From Prinsepia uniflora (lineage: Eukaryota; Streptophyta; Magnoliopsida; Rosales; Rosaceae), in contig CM064862.1 in NCBI GenBank assembly GCA_032719365.1, positions 1,314,501-1,378,500 of the forward strand: 64,000 nt of DNA, given 5' to 3'. The notes under the pieces were generated by a model, which saw only the letters and a list, made by a program, of their open reading frames with translations, was not told where the DNA came from and made no database searches. Below, one piece after another: positions 11,048 through 22,459 of this stretch. The position numbers and the translations under genes are program-made. Within the stretch, counting starts at the first letter, position 1. Each line of letters starts with the position of its first letter.

Positions 11048-12680
11048 GAGAAGAGAAAACAGTGGTATCCCGAGGGCCACTCCTCCCTCCAATGCTAGTA
11101 CCCAAAACGTCACCAACCTCACTCGAAACCTCAACCCTAACACGCGACGACACATGCTTGTTTGATTTCTTCTTCGTCTTTTTCTTTTTCAAAAAACCCA
11201 GGCCCTTCGATAACCCCACAGTTCCCATCGCCTTGGAACTACCCATCCTACGTGAAATCAAAGGCAACGGTACCACATGCTCTGAGTCAGAAGAATCACC
11301 CTCAGACACCAGAGGGAGAAATCGATTAGGAGATATTTCAGCATCAACCACATGGCTATTAGCAGAACCACTCGAAACCAAACCCTGCTTGGGCCTTGCA
11401 ATATTAGTACCTAGGGAGGTAGGCGAGGGAAAACGTGCCTTACCCTCCTTAGGCATAAGGGAAGCCAACTTAGGATCAGTAGACACGGATTGGGCACCAA
11501 CATCCGAAACGGGAAGAGCCACATGCTCTTCCAAATCCACACAAACAGGGCTAAAAAGTTGAGAATGCATGGGGCCAGGAACAACCACACTCGTGGCCTT
11601 AGACCCACCAACCAAATCACAATTATCCAAAATAGAAGGCAAAATCTTACGTGGACACGTCGATTCCAAATGACCAAATAGACGACATTTCTCACACACC
11701 CGTGGTCGATTTTCATACTCCACTTTCACTTCAACTACACTCATAACCTCACCATCCTCCTCTGGAGGCAACAAGATATCCAAAGAATCAATAAGGGGGT
11801 CTGAAGCATCCATTTCCACACAAATACGCATGAAAGATATGCGCTTACGAGAAGCAGTCATCGAATCTGCAAACAAAGGTTTACCAACAGCACTAGCAAT
11901 ATGACTAAACCCCTCAGGGCACCAATATTCCAAAGGAACGTTAAAAAATCTCACCCACAAAGGAACCTTGGAGTGAGCATTCTTGGACAAAATCATTACG
12001 GGCTTCCAACGGGAAAGGAATAGGGAGCGACCCGCCAAGTGCCAAGGCCCATCTTCAATAATTTGAGAGCAAGACAGATCATCTGAGAACTTGAAAAAGA
12101 AAAACCCATTCCCATTAGCAAGGACATCCACCAAACCATGGTTAGCCCAAATCTTCCTTGCTTAAGTATTAACAGCACTAAATGGGAGATATTTATCCAC
12201 GAAATAACCCACCAACGAATGCTTCCATTCTAAGGCTGCAAGCCCAGTAGCCTCAGGAGGAGGACAAACAACCTTACGACCCGCAATAATTTTAGGCTGA
12301 CAGAATTTGAGGGCTGGGGCACCTAAGCGGAGGCCCCCAAATCCACCAACAACCTTGGCATACAAAGTCCTTGCCCCCACAGTTGGAGCAACATCTTGGT
12401 CCCCAACAACGACATCCGTAAGACCAGACCGAACAGAACCAGGGCCCATCAAAACAGCATCAGTGGGCAAGAACCCAAGACCAGACTTCCCAAACAACGC
12501 AGGCTCCTTGAGCCCAACAACATCACCACCAACACAAACTACATCCGGCGCACCGACAACGACAACAACCGAAGACTCCAAGGGATAGCCATCCCCGGAG
12601 AGGCAGCCACCACCACTCACTGGATCAACCAGCTCACAGGACGCAGCCACAGAAACTTGAGGGTACGAAGAGCTAGCCAT
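11040..12680 (-). pseudogene. LINE ORF1, DUF4283-like protein with CCHC zinc knuckle (broken)
   Basis: RNA-binding ORF1 protein of plant L1-like LINEs. A likely start is MASSSYPQ (Met codon 12678-12680). A Gly/Val-rich N-terminus follows, then a DUF4283-type core (FFFFKFSDD, GPWHLAGRSLFLSRW, VPLWVRFFNVPLEYW) and a zinc knuckle CEKCRLFGHLESTC (C-x2-C-x4-H-x4-C). The tail is Ser/Lys-rich with a KKKKTKKKS stretch near the C-terminus. An in-frame TAA near 12162-12164, between AVNT and ARKIWANHG, breaks the protein; both sides read in the same frame, so this is a single nonsense change. Family assignment rests on domain order and its position before ORF2. Confidence 0.85.
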
Positions 12681-13422
12681 CAGATAAATCTGAACATTTG
12701 GGACCAGACAGCTAACAACACACACAGAAAAAATCCAAACTTACAGCGGAAGAAAAACTGGAAATCTCAGAAAAAAGCCAGGAAGCAATGAAAGCCCCAG
12801 GCCGTTGTAGCTTAAGCCGCAGCGATAGCAGAACAACACAACACAGAGAAGATAAATATTGATTTCCCCTATATACCGTTGTCTTCCACCTCGGGATTCA
12901 GTAGCGAACACCGAAGACTAACCCGAGCACATAGCCCAGTTCCTGATAGCACAGACCTAGTCTTCGCCAATCAAACGGATGTGGTACATTCGCAGCCCCG
13001 GAAACACCGTCCAAGCAGGTCCAGCAGCGGCAGGTCTCCAACGATCGAGTTCCCGGACACCGTAGCAAACCAAGGGGACAGTGGCCGGGCCCAAGTCGGG
13101 TCGGGTACGAAAACGTGGGAACACGAGGTGGAGGACGAGGATCAGAGGTGGCGGGCGAGGATTAGAGGGGGGGGAAAGGGAATCCCGGTGAAGGCAAACA
13201 GATCCTTGAGCTGAACAAAACCACGGCGTCTATCCGATGACACAGAACAAAACAGATCCTTGAGCTGAACAAAACAGATCCAAGGGCTGAACAAAACAGA
13301 TCCATGAGCAGAACAAAACAGATCCGGCGTCAATCACAGCAAAACGAAGGCCCTGTGTTTTGGTGACGGAACCCACGAGATGACGACGACGTCTTTCCTC
13401 CACGGATGCAGGTATGGACTAC
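12681..13422 (-). other. LINE 5' untranslated region (probable)
   Basis: Sequence upstream of ORF1 on the minus strand, moderately GC-rich, with no convincing protein. It holds the tandem repeats at 13195-13330. Plus-strand frames across 12879-13214 look like chance open frames. Confidence 0.5.
13195..13330 (-). repeat. Imperfect tandem repeat (about 21-22 bp) near the LINE 5' end
   Basis: The plus strand shows repeated AACAGATCCTTGAGCTG and GAACAAAACAGATCC units, about five imperfect copies (13198-13329) with a spacer. Repeats near the 5' end of a LINE can act as promoter monomers; that role is inference. Confidence 0.75.
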
Positions 13423-13427
13423 AGATC

Positions 13428-13602
13428 AAAACTAAGGTTAGGGTAAACTTTTTAAAGTGACTAGTTCCACCGCAAGACGGCCCCATACCCCAGAAACCCC
13501 GAAGGATTTTTTAGGGGAAACACAGTTCCACTGCGCTACTAAGAGGACTCGAACACGGAACCTCAGGCAGCAATATCCACATGCCTAACCACCAGACTAG
13601 GA
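13428..13602 (-). mobile_element. tRNA-derived SINE, copy 1
   Basis: The minus strand reads like a tRNA-derived Pol III unit. CCTAGTCTGGTGGTTAGG resembles box A, and GTGTTCGAGTCC (13545-13556) matches box B. A unique body with CCCCTAAAAAATCCTTCGGG follows, ending in TTTAAAAAGTTTACCC. The length is about 175 bp. No poly-A tail is visible. Plant SINE families have this layout; I cannot name the family. Confidence 0.65.
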
Positions 13603-13613
13603 CATGCAGATAG

Positions 13614-13783
13614 AAACTAAGGTTAGGGTAAACTTTTTAAAGTGACTGGTTCCACCGCAGGACGGCCCCATACCCCAGAAACCCCGAAGGATTTTTTAGG
13701 GGAAACACAGTTCCACTGCGCTGCTAAGAGGACTCGAACACGGAACCTCAGGCAGCAATATCCACATGCCTAACCACCAGGGA
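13614..13783 (-). mobile_element. tRNA-derived SINE, copy 2 (tandem partner)
   Basis: Second copy of the preceding unit, offset by 186 bp and nearly identical, with box B at 13730-13741. Its 5' end stops at CTGGTGG, where TRIM-derived sequence begins. The linker between copies is about 11 bp. Confidence 0.65.
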
Positions 13784-14151
13784 GTAGCCCAAGATCTTAT
13801 AAGGCCCAAGATCTTACCATCTAAGAAGTTGAGGTTCCACTCCTTGTGCCTTATAAGATCTTGGGCTACTCCCCCCATCGCTAATTGGTTTTGGGGTGGA
13901 ACCTCAACTTCTTAGATGGTATCAGAGCGGGGTTATCTCACGTGATTGGCTTAACCGTCACACGTGTCACACGTACCCAATCAAATCGTCACGTGATATG
14001 CTGGAAAATCCGCCACACGTGAGGGGGCGTGTTGAGATGTGAAGAAAATGTCCCACATCGAAAAAGCACAACTACAATTTGTGCTTTATAAGATCTTGGT
14101 CTACTCCCTACATAGCCAATTGATTTTGGGGTGGAACATCAACTTCTTACA
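13783..14151 (+). mobile_element. TRIM (miniature LTR retrotransposon), 5' LTR rearranged
   Basis: The 3' LTR is 14030-14151 (122 bp, TGTTGAGATGTG...CTTCTTACA). The 5' LTR is present only from about 13842 to 13916. A tRNA-iMet primer-binding site TGGTATCAGAGC follows directly (13917-13928), and a purine tract (GAGGGGG) precedes the 3' LTR. The interior is only about 113 bp with no coding capacity. To the left, 13783-13841 holds two inverted LTR fragments: 13783-13807 is the reverse complement of 13848-13872, and 13814-13841 of 13896-13923. This makes a foldback. Confidence 0.8.
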
Positions 14152-16229
14152 GATTTCTTATCTTCGAGCGTTTAGGCGCCATCTAGGCGGATTAAGCAAT
14201 CACCTTTTTGAGCCATACTCACCGTCTCACATAACTTGGCACACTGCCATTTTGTTATTGTTTCGTTGCTTTTAGTCTAAAAACAAAATAAATGACGGAG
14301 TACAAAGTTAGGTAAGTTTTAGACATGAATACCTGTTACATGCATGGTAAAAAGAACAACATAGTAGAGAGAACACATACAAACTGCCCGAGGACCCTTA
14401 ATTATGAGAAGGATTAGCAAGAATGTTGTTGAAAACGTATTGTATATGTTGATGACTTGAGAAGGATTGACAGAGAAGGTTGTTGCAAATGACTTGTATA
14501 TGTTGATGTGCTACCTAGCTTGTTGTGTTACTTGATGCTGGTTATAAGAATTATATAAGTTGCCTTGCTGTGTTGATGCCTTGATGCATGTATGGATGCC
14601 TTGTTGTATGTATGGATTGTAAAATGATATTTCATAGTTTCAAAAAAAAAAAATTAAAAGTTTAGTTTAATACCAAACCAAATTTATATATATTACGTAT
14701 ATATATATATATATATTTATATTTTGGATATAAATTTTAAATTTAATAACAATTAAAATTTGAATTTTTTTTATAAGATCGAATCCAAATTTCCTCTTAA
14801 CAATTACAACAAACTAATAGTTAATATTAATATTATTATATGTATCTTGTGAATTATAATATTATATCGACCACTGATAATATAATTGACATTTAGTACA
14901 GCGTGCTTAATGTTGGGGATATCACCTACTTCCTTATTTTTTATATCCATCATATATAGCGTCCGAAGTAACGTTTTATATCATCATTTTTTTTTTGTCA
15001 AATCATGTTATTATTTTAATTACTTTTCTTAAAATAAAAATAATATTAAATATTTAAAAAGTTAAATTAAAATATAAAAGGAACAAAATGCTAATAAGAC
15101 TGATTGTCTTCCTCAAAAAAAAAAAACCTTAAACTCTAAGACAATTTGAGGCTAGGAAATCAATGTACATTAATAAAAAAAAATATAAATTATGCAACCA
15201 GATTGCCTCATTCCAACCTTGTTTTTTCTCCATGCACAAATCATCATAGAGTTTAAGTTTTTATTTAAGGAGATAATTGATCTTATTGATATTTAATTTA
15301 TTTTATATTTTAATTTAATTTTTTAATATTTAATATTATTTTAATTTTAATTTTAAAATACATAATTAAAATAATGACATAATTTAGTGCTATATCATTT
15401 GTCAAATATAGTGGGATACAAAAAAGTGGGAAAGGAGGTTATACTCCTAGTATTATTCTATTTAAATTATATTAATGTAGTATTCTATTTGTTAAAAATA
15501 AATATAAAATAATTTATTTTATTAAAATATAATAATTTATTAATTATTATATTAATTTAATTAATTTAATATCTCTAAATAATATTTTATAATAATAATT
15601 AAAATAAAATTAATATGCGTGGCTCAAAGGAAAGGAGCATCAGATGCAAAAGTGGCACAGGTGGGCACAGGCGGTCTTGATAAAGTTGGCCCATGCTGTT
15701 GATGGACACGTCATCAAATGTCCGGTCAACACGTCATTGAAGTTTTTAGTGACAATTGACCACTCCCAGCTTCAATTGACCACTTCCTGCAGAAAACCAT
15801 AAATGATTACCAACATTATATGATAATTAATTTTACTTATCCTTCTAACAATAACGTAAATTAAATTTAAAGGAATTTTTTATTAAAATTTAATGGGATT
15901 AGATGAATTTTTATTGATTAAAAAATTATGTTTTGTAAAAATACATATTTATGCAAAAAGAAATAAAAAATAATCATGTAACAAAATATAAAATAACCCT
16001 TGAATACAATAAGATCATCTTTTATATAAATAAAATATCATGCGAGATCCAAAATTTCTTCATTCATCTTACTTAAATATAGAATTAATTTATAAATTAG
16101 GATATATAAGCTAACATTATAAAAAAAATTCACTCATCAATTTCAAATGTATGAAACTAAACCGTTCATATTTTAATTTAATATAGGTTCAAAATTATAT
16201 ATTTTTAATTATTAGTGACAATTTTCTAT
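14152..16229. other. AT-rich intergenic DNA
   Basis: No gene seen. It contains a TA microsatellite near 14695-14717, A and T runs, and a moderately GC-rich patch at 15615-15790 with no recognisable coding content. Confidence 0.7.
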
Positions 16230-16231
16230 AT

Positions 16232-16312
16232 TCGACCGTCACTTAGTTTGGGAAAGCACGACGTACGTAAGTGTTGACGTAGACTTCTCATTACTTCTTC
16301 CCTTTATATATT
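16232..16312 (+). promoter_or_regulatory. Core promoter of the first HSP70 gene
   Basis: A TATA box (TTTATATATTTT, about 16303-16314) lies 110 bp before the start codon. The upstream block GTCACTTAGTTTG...AGCAC.ACGTA...TTGACGTAGACTT is matched by the block upstream of the second HSP70 gene (27560-27645, opposite strand). I found no perfect three-unit heat-shock element here by eye. Confidence 0.65.
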
Positions 16313-16422
16313 TTGGTGCCTCGGGCTCCTATTTATTTCCTGCTAGCATTTTACTTCGTTGTAAATCTTTTAATTTTCGTTGTTGTTCGACTTAAGCTCT
16401 TGAAACAAGAAAGCTAAGCAAC

Positions 16423-18075
16423 ATGTCAAAAGATGGCCGTGCCATGGCAAAAGGAGGGCATGCGATCGGGATTGATCTGGGCACCACGAATTCTTGCGTA
16501 GCGGTGTGGCAGGATGATCATGTAGAGATCTTGGTGAACGATTTGGGAAATAGAACCACTCGATCTTATGTCACAATCACTGAAAATAAGAGGCTGGTAG
16601 GCGATGAAGCATTTAATCAAGTCTCCAGATACCCAGCAAACTCAATCTTTGGTAGGATATAATCATAACCTTTTATTAATAAATATTTTGTTTTACAAGT
16701 TTATGAATAATAATACCTTTTAATTTAATAACTTTGTACAGATGCAAAGCGGTTAATTGGTAGGAGATTCAGTGAAGAATGTGTTCAAAAATATATCGAG
16801 TGCTGGCCATTCAAGGTCATTGAAGGTCCCGGTGACAAGCCCATGATTGTGGTTACCCACAAGGGCGAGGAGAAAGAGTTCGCTGCTGAAGATATTTCAT
16901 CCATGGTTCTCGTGAAGATGCGGGAGATTGCCGAGTCCTTCCTCTGCTCGAAGGTTAGTACGAAAAATGCAGTGATCACCGTCCCCTCTTACTTCAACGA
17001 CTCGCAACGTCAAGCTACGTTAGAAGCTGGCAAATTAGCCGGCTTAAACGTGCTGCGCATCATCAACGAACCAACCGCCGCTGCTATTGCTTATGGCATT
17101 GACAAGAGAGCTAGTTTTAAAAATGGAAAGAGAAACGTTATGATATTTGATTGGGGTGGTGGCACTTTGGATGTGTCACTCCTTGCCATAGGTAATGGTG
17201 AATTCGACGTGAAGGCCACTTCCGGAAATACTCACCTTGGAGGTGAAGACTTGGATAACAGCATGGTGAATTACTGCATCGATGAATTCAGGAAAAAGAC
17301 TTACATGGACGTCGATAGAAACCCCAAAACTCTACGGAAGGCCAAAAATGCTTGTGAGAAGGCAAAGAAGGCACTTTCGTTTTGTTTGGAGGTTGATATC
17401 GAAATTGACTCTTGGCACAAGGGGGAAGATTTTTTCACAACTTTAAGCCGCGACAAATTTGAAGAACTCAACATGGACATCTTCAAAAAGTGCATGGAGC
17501 CGGTGAGAAAGTGTTTGGAGGATGCTAAAATGGACACAAGTGATGTGGACGACATAGTTCTTGTTGGTGGGTCTTCGAGGATCCCAAAAGTGCAAGAGTT
17601 ATTGCAGGAATTTTTCAAGGGTAAGGAGCTGAGTAAGAGCATTAATCCAGACGAGGCCATTGCATATGGAGCCGCTGTTCAAGCTGCTGTCTTGAGTGGA
17701 AATATTACTGAAAAGCTCAAAGACGTCAAAATCTCCGATGTCATCCCTCTGTCACTAGGAGTTGCGGTTGGCATTGAACAACGCATGGATGTGTTGATCC
17801 CAAGGACCACGAAAATTCCCTTCCAAAAGAAACAAAATTTCATGACTCTTTGGGACGATCAAACTTCAGTGAATTGCGATGTTTTCGAAGGTGAGAATGA
17901 TTTTGTCAAAGATAATAACAAGTTGGGAGAACTTGACATAGATGGCATTCCTCCAGCTCCTAAGGGGACAGAAACAGTTGATGTTTCGTTTTCTATCGAT
18001 GAGAATGGTGTTCTTAATGTTTCCGTTGAGATTGTGTCCACCGGAAAAAAGAAGGGGATTACAATCAAAAGGTAA
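16423..18075 (+). CDS. HSP70-family protein lacking the C-terminal lid (copy 1)
   Basis: ATP-dependent chaperone of the cytosolic HSP70 type. Exon 1 is 16423-16651, a 90-bp GT-AG intron spans 16652-16741, and exon 2 is 16742-18075, giving 520 residues. The intron splits the Asp codon of the DAKRLIGRRFS block, the usual plant cytosolic HSP70 position. Nucleotide-binding domain: DLGTT (residues 18-22), Lys79, NEPTAAA (Glu186), FDWGGGT (213-219) and VGGSS (351-355). The beta substrate-binding domain follows (about 410-520) and the protein ends GKKKGITIKR. Usual HSP70s run about 650 residues, so the helical lid and the EEVD tail are missing. Trp214 replaces the usual Leu of DLGGGT, and the linker reads KDVKISD instead of the hydrophobic DLLLLD type. 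The frame is intact, so this looks like a real, specialised gene; folding activity is uncertain. Confidence 0.9.
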
Positions 18076-20589
18076 TTGAGGCATATTTTACTACTGAGGT
18101 TATGTAATATTTCTTTCTTGCTTTCATTAAGAGCTTAGACAAGCATATGTTTTTGTCTATGCTTTTATTTATTCGTCTATCTTGTTTTTATGTATAATAA
18201 AAATGGGCAACATCACTAATTTGCTACAATAGGTTATTGATATAAACCGAGCCAATACAAGGAAACCAAAATCTTGAGCTCGATCAGTTAAAAAATGAAC
18301 CGTGCCAAGTTGGAACTTACAAAAACATATAAGCAATAACAAATCAGAGCTCTTTAGTCGAGCTTGAATGGTGTCCTTACACTCGGAAAGTTGTAAAATT
18401 TATGTCAATTAGACACTGATAAATTTGTTATCTAAAAATGGCATTCATTGTCAACTATTTTAAAACCATACCGGTTATGGGTTCTAAAACCGATTGATTT
18501 TTTTGTGATGATTGAATTGGAAAGTTTTTTATTCCTTTTGATTTTTTTTTTTTCTTTCCAACTTTTTTTTTTTATCACTTTCTTTCCATCTTCACTTTTC
18601 ATTTTCTTCTTTAATTCTCGACCACAATTTCTCCCCTCATTTTTACCATCAGCTCCTTTTAGGTTTTCATTTTTTTTTTATCAAATTTAGATTCCCATTT
18701 GTTTGTTTTGAGGGAATTATTATTTTGCGTATATTATGTTTTTATCATGTTATTGAGATGGGTAAAATTATTTAGACACAATAAATTGAACATATTAACG
18801 TAACAATCAATGAATAGTCTAATATACATATAAAGTAATTTAATTTGTTAAAATAATATCATTCATTAATTAACACATCAATATGGTTATTAAATATGGT
18901 TAATTTAGTGTCTAAATAATTTTATTCTATTGAGATTAAAAAATAAGAATGAGTTACAGTATTAAGAGTATAAATATTCCTAGCAACTCGAAAAAGGTTA
19001 GTGACCGTGGTTAGTAAGATAATTATGGGATAAATATTCGTAAAAACTTTGAATTAGTGGTATTTGATTAGTAAAAGTGACCAATAACCAAACATTGGTC
19101 AGGAAGACAAAAGCTTTAACCTGGTGGTGTTTGATTAATGAGGTGATCATGTAAAATATGTTTGTTATAAATTTAAGTATTATTGTATTTTATTTTCATA
19201 ATTATTGGTAGATTTTAACGTCCGTACGCAAACAATGATAATATATCAGTCTAGTCTTTCTATGACTAATATTGGATTCACTTTCCCTTAGATTGTAACA
19301 AAAAATAACTCCCAAAACACTGAATTTCGGGCTCCATGATATGGCTAAAGTAAAGTGAAAGCTAGTTAAGAAAGAAAACTAAATTAAGTCAAGCTGTTAA
19401 AGAAAGAAAACTAAAGTGAAAGCATGCGATAACTTCAGACAAATATATTAAACCACGAGTTTTTACATAATAGCTCCGTGGCTTCCGATTCGAGGACGAA
19501 GGCAAAACCTAAGTTTTCTCTTTCTTTTTCTTTTGGCATAAGCGTATTTATTTATTTTATTTAAATTATATTTCTCTCTCCTCTTTAATGCATGATTGTT
19601 AAATACTAACTATGGTCATTTTAAAGCAATAGTTGGGTGTGCATGATGTAATAGCACCGTGCATGATGCCGATCAATTGTGGACATCAGTAGGCCTTCTT
19701 GGAAGTTAGGGGGTTGATGGATGATCTTGCATTCCTTTGGCAATTCTTGTCTGTGTTCTTCGGTCGGCAAACTCAGTGGCTCACTGTTTGGTCCAAGAGC
19801 GTCACACTCAGGTTTGAACTAGATGGGAGCCTATGTTTCCTCCCTTGATTAGCATCCCTTTTAGCGGGTGATAATGCAGTTTAGTTACGTTGGAGTGATT
19901 TTGAGGTTGTTTTTTAGGAGAATACTTTTTTTCTTTCATCAGATTTCTCCTGGACTAATTGAATTTTATGATAAGGGTTTTAATGAGACTCTATGCAACA
20001 ACTCTAATGTACCCAATCAATATACTCTTCCTTTTTTTTTCTGCTATCAATGAAGATTCCATTTTAATTAAAAAAAACGAAAGCTTACTAATAATAAGAA
20101 TAATAATAATAAAAGCGATAGCTTAACAATCAAGTAACAATAAGTGACTAGCAAAAAATATCCATTTCCCATTAAAAAATGAGGAAAGGTGTATGGCCGT
20201 CAGTAATAATTTCTCTTTTAATTATTTAAGTATCTCTATTATTATAAAATTAAAAGAATCAAAATTTTCACCCAAAAAATTTAATAAAAATGAAAATTAT
20301 TTAATTAAAACCGATAATATATTTTGTGTTTAATTAAAATGAAAATTATTTAATTATTCATATGCATCAAATAAATTAATTATAAATGATTCATTCTAAT
20401 TTCTAGCAACTAACTTAGCAACAATATATGGCGAAAATGAGCAATAGTGACAAAATATATGCTCATCGAATCACTTTGTTTACAGTAGAAAGAGAATAAG
20501 TGACATGTTCGCAGCCAATACTTGCGTACACCAAATGCATTGATGATGAAATCACGTCATCCATATTAGTGGCACTTACTAAAATTATA
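18076..20589. other. Intergenic region with a possible retroelement tail
   Basis: Mostly AT-rich. A pyrimidine-rich stretch covers 18530-18680. The segment about 19640-20085 is more complex and ends in CCATTTTAATTAAAAAAAA, which could be a 5'-truncated LINE tail; there is no protein match to support this. I see no gene. Confidence 0.4.
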
Positions 20590-21410
20590 TCAGACTGATT
20601 AAAATTAATTAATATAATTTCGAAATTATTTAGCTATCAAACTATAGTCAACTGCATGCTGAGCTAAAAAACCAATTTTCTCTTTCATCTTTTTTTTCAC
20701 TCTCTCTCTCTCTATTTCCTCGAAGCCGAAGATTACATTTTTAATCATCATTTATTTTGTTTGTCGTTTTCAACTTTTGTTCCTTCCCTGAGGGGTTTTT
20801 CGTTTTTTCGTTTTCTTTTGGTCAAGCCTTCCTTGAGCGGCTCAACTTTCCACTGTTTGCATTGAATCATTGACCCCCTCATCAAGTTTCTTATTTGTTA
20901 ATTATGTTAGAACAAGTTTAATGGTAAATATCTCGTTATTAATCTTCTATAAATATTATTAATTTTATATAAATATTATTAAGTATTTAGTTTTTTTCAA
21001 ATATTATTTAAAATTTTCAAGTTTTAAATTAAATTTATAATATTTTTTATCGAGTGGTGTGCCGAGCGTCAATATCAATATTGAAATATTCATCAATATT
21101 TTTATAAAATTAATTATTAATATTTCTCTAAAAAATTGTGACAGAAGAAAAGATAAAAAAGAAAAGGGTAGAAAGGAAGAAAGACAGAAAGAACGAACGG
21201 AAAGAAGATAAAGAAAAACAAAATAAGAACGAGGTTTTCACTTTTCACTACTCCTCAACAAAAAGTCGGGTATTCTATGCCTAATAAAGAATGGAGCGAG
21301 TGCGCGACCTCAGTGATGTGACCCCGTTGGCTTCCCCTTAATTTCCTTTCATAGATAAAGATTAAGACCTCCAAGACCTCTATTTGCATATAATTAATCG
21401 ATCATGAAAA
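20590..21410 (+). repeat. Direct duplication, copy A
   Basis: Matches 24590-25110 in the same orientation. The best block is about 220 bp from CCGAAGATTACATTTTTAAT through GGTCAAGCCTTCCTTGAGCG to TTAATTATGTTAGA, nearly identical. A second block (GAGTGCGCGACCTCAGTGAT and following) matches 25010-25090. Copy A has about 300 extra AT-rich bp (20925-21230) between the blocks, possibly a MITE. No coding content is recognised. Confidence 0.8.
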
Positions 21411-22459
21411 TATCGATATTAATATATTATTAATCAAATTTACGGATATCTCGTTTTAAATATTAATATCGATATTATTTATGGTCAACAAAAATAACGA
21501 AAATTCGGTCCATAAGTTAGAAATGAAACTTTGGAAAAATTTAAGTACTCAATGATAATTATATAGGACTAATAAAAAAATTATAAATTGACTTTAATAT
21601 AATAAATATACGATGAATTATATGATAAAATATAAATCTGACGATAACTAACAGTATCAAACCTTAAAAATAAACTTAAATTATAACATAATTTTTTTGA
21701 TAATATTGCACTAAAAATACTTTACACATTGAACTTCATTAAAATACAGGTCTTGGGCGGCTTTTACTTGCACTAACCATATTACGAAATCTAATTTACA
21801 TGAAAAATAATTTGACTTTGATAATGACAATAATAATAATAATAATAATACAAATACAAATATTGCTCAATAATAATAATAATAATTCCAAATTATAATC
21901 ACGTTATTTAAATTATTTCAATTAAAACATATATTACCAAATATGTGACTTAAATCATTTTCTACATTAAACATGTATTCTAAATTAAAACATATATTCT
22001 AAAATAAAACATATATTCTAAAATAAAACATATATTTTAAATTAAAATATATATTACCAAATATATGAGTTAAGTCATATTTTATACTAAAACATATATT
22101 AGTAAAATATATTTTACTAAATAATAAATTTTGAATTTTATCAGTTTAAGGCTTAAATTTCTTTTGATATTTGGTAATATATGGTAAATTGGTAATATAT
22201 GTTTGATATTTGATATTTACCAAATACTAAAACATATTTTACCAAATAATATTTGTTTTGATTTTTTTAATATTTGGTAATATATGGTTAAAAAAAAGGT
22301 TAAGGCTTAACTGTTAAGTAAACAAAAAAAAATCTTTACAAATTACTAATATATGTTTAAGCATAATTTGGCAAAATATAATTATATGTTTAAGCAAATA
22401 AAAAATGGGGCTCCAACAAAAAAAAAATAGCATATAAAAACATAGGGTTAAAAAAACAA
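21411..22459. other. AT-rich low-complexity region
   Basis: It holds an AAT microsatellite (about 21826-21850), a decayed copy of the GATATATCG-type repeat also seen at 23260-23540 (here 21400-21660), and many imperfect units of ACATATATTCTAAAATAAA and ACCAAATAT at 21900-22260 in both orientations. Confidence 0.6.

Larger units (their letters stand above)
8869..13422 (-). mobile_element. Degenerate L1-like LINE, 3' part cut off by the LARD-like insertion
   Basis: On the minus strand this holds, in order, a 5' region with short tandem repeats, ORF1 (nucleic-acid binding, CCHC zinc knuckle) and ORF2 (endonuclease plus reverse transcriptase). ORF1 and ORF2 overlap by 8 bases. The LARD-like insertion at 8868/8869 cuts ORF2 just after the RT catalytic motif; the rest should lie beyond the left edge of the window. 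In-frame stops and a frameshift show that this copy is dead. The 5' boundary near 13420 is approximate. Confidence 0.88.

Noticed and set aside
11062..11562. 166-codon plus-strand frame and others at 12307-12791
   Set aside because: Antisense shadows of LINE ORF1, whose minus-strand reading has the zinc knuckle and conserved core.
16100..16420. Classical heat-shock element upstream of HSP70 copy 1
   Set aside because: Only isolated GAA/TTC pairs seen by eye; no three-unit alternating motif.
17301..17660. 119-codon minus-strand frame; likewise 26254-26673 plus strand
   Set aside because: Antisense shadows of the HSP70 exons.
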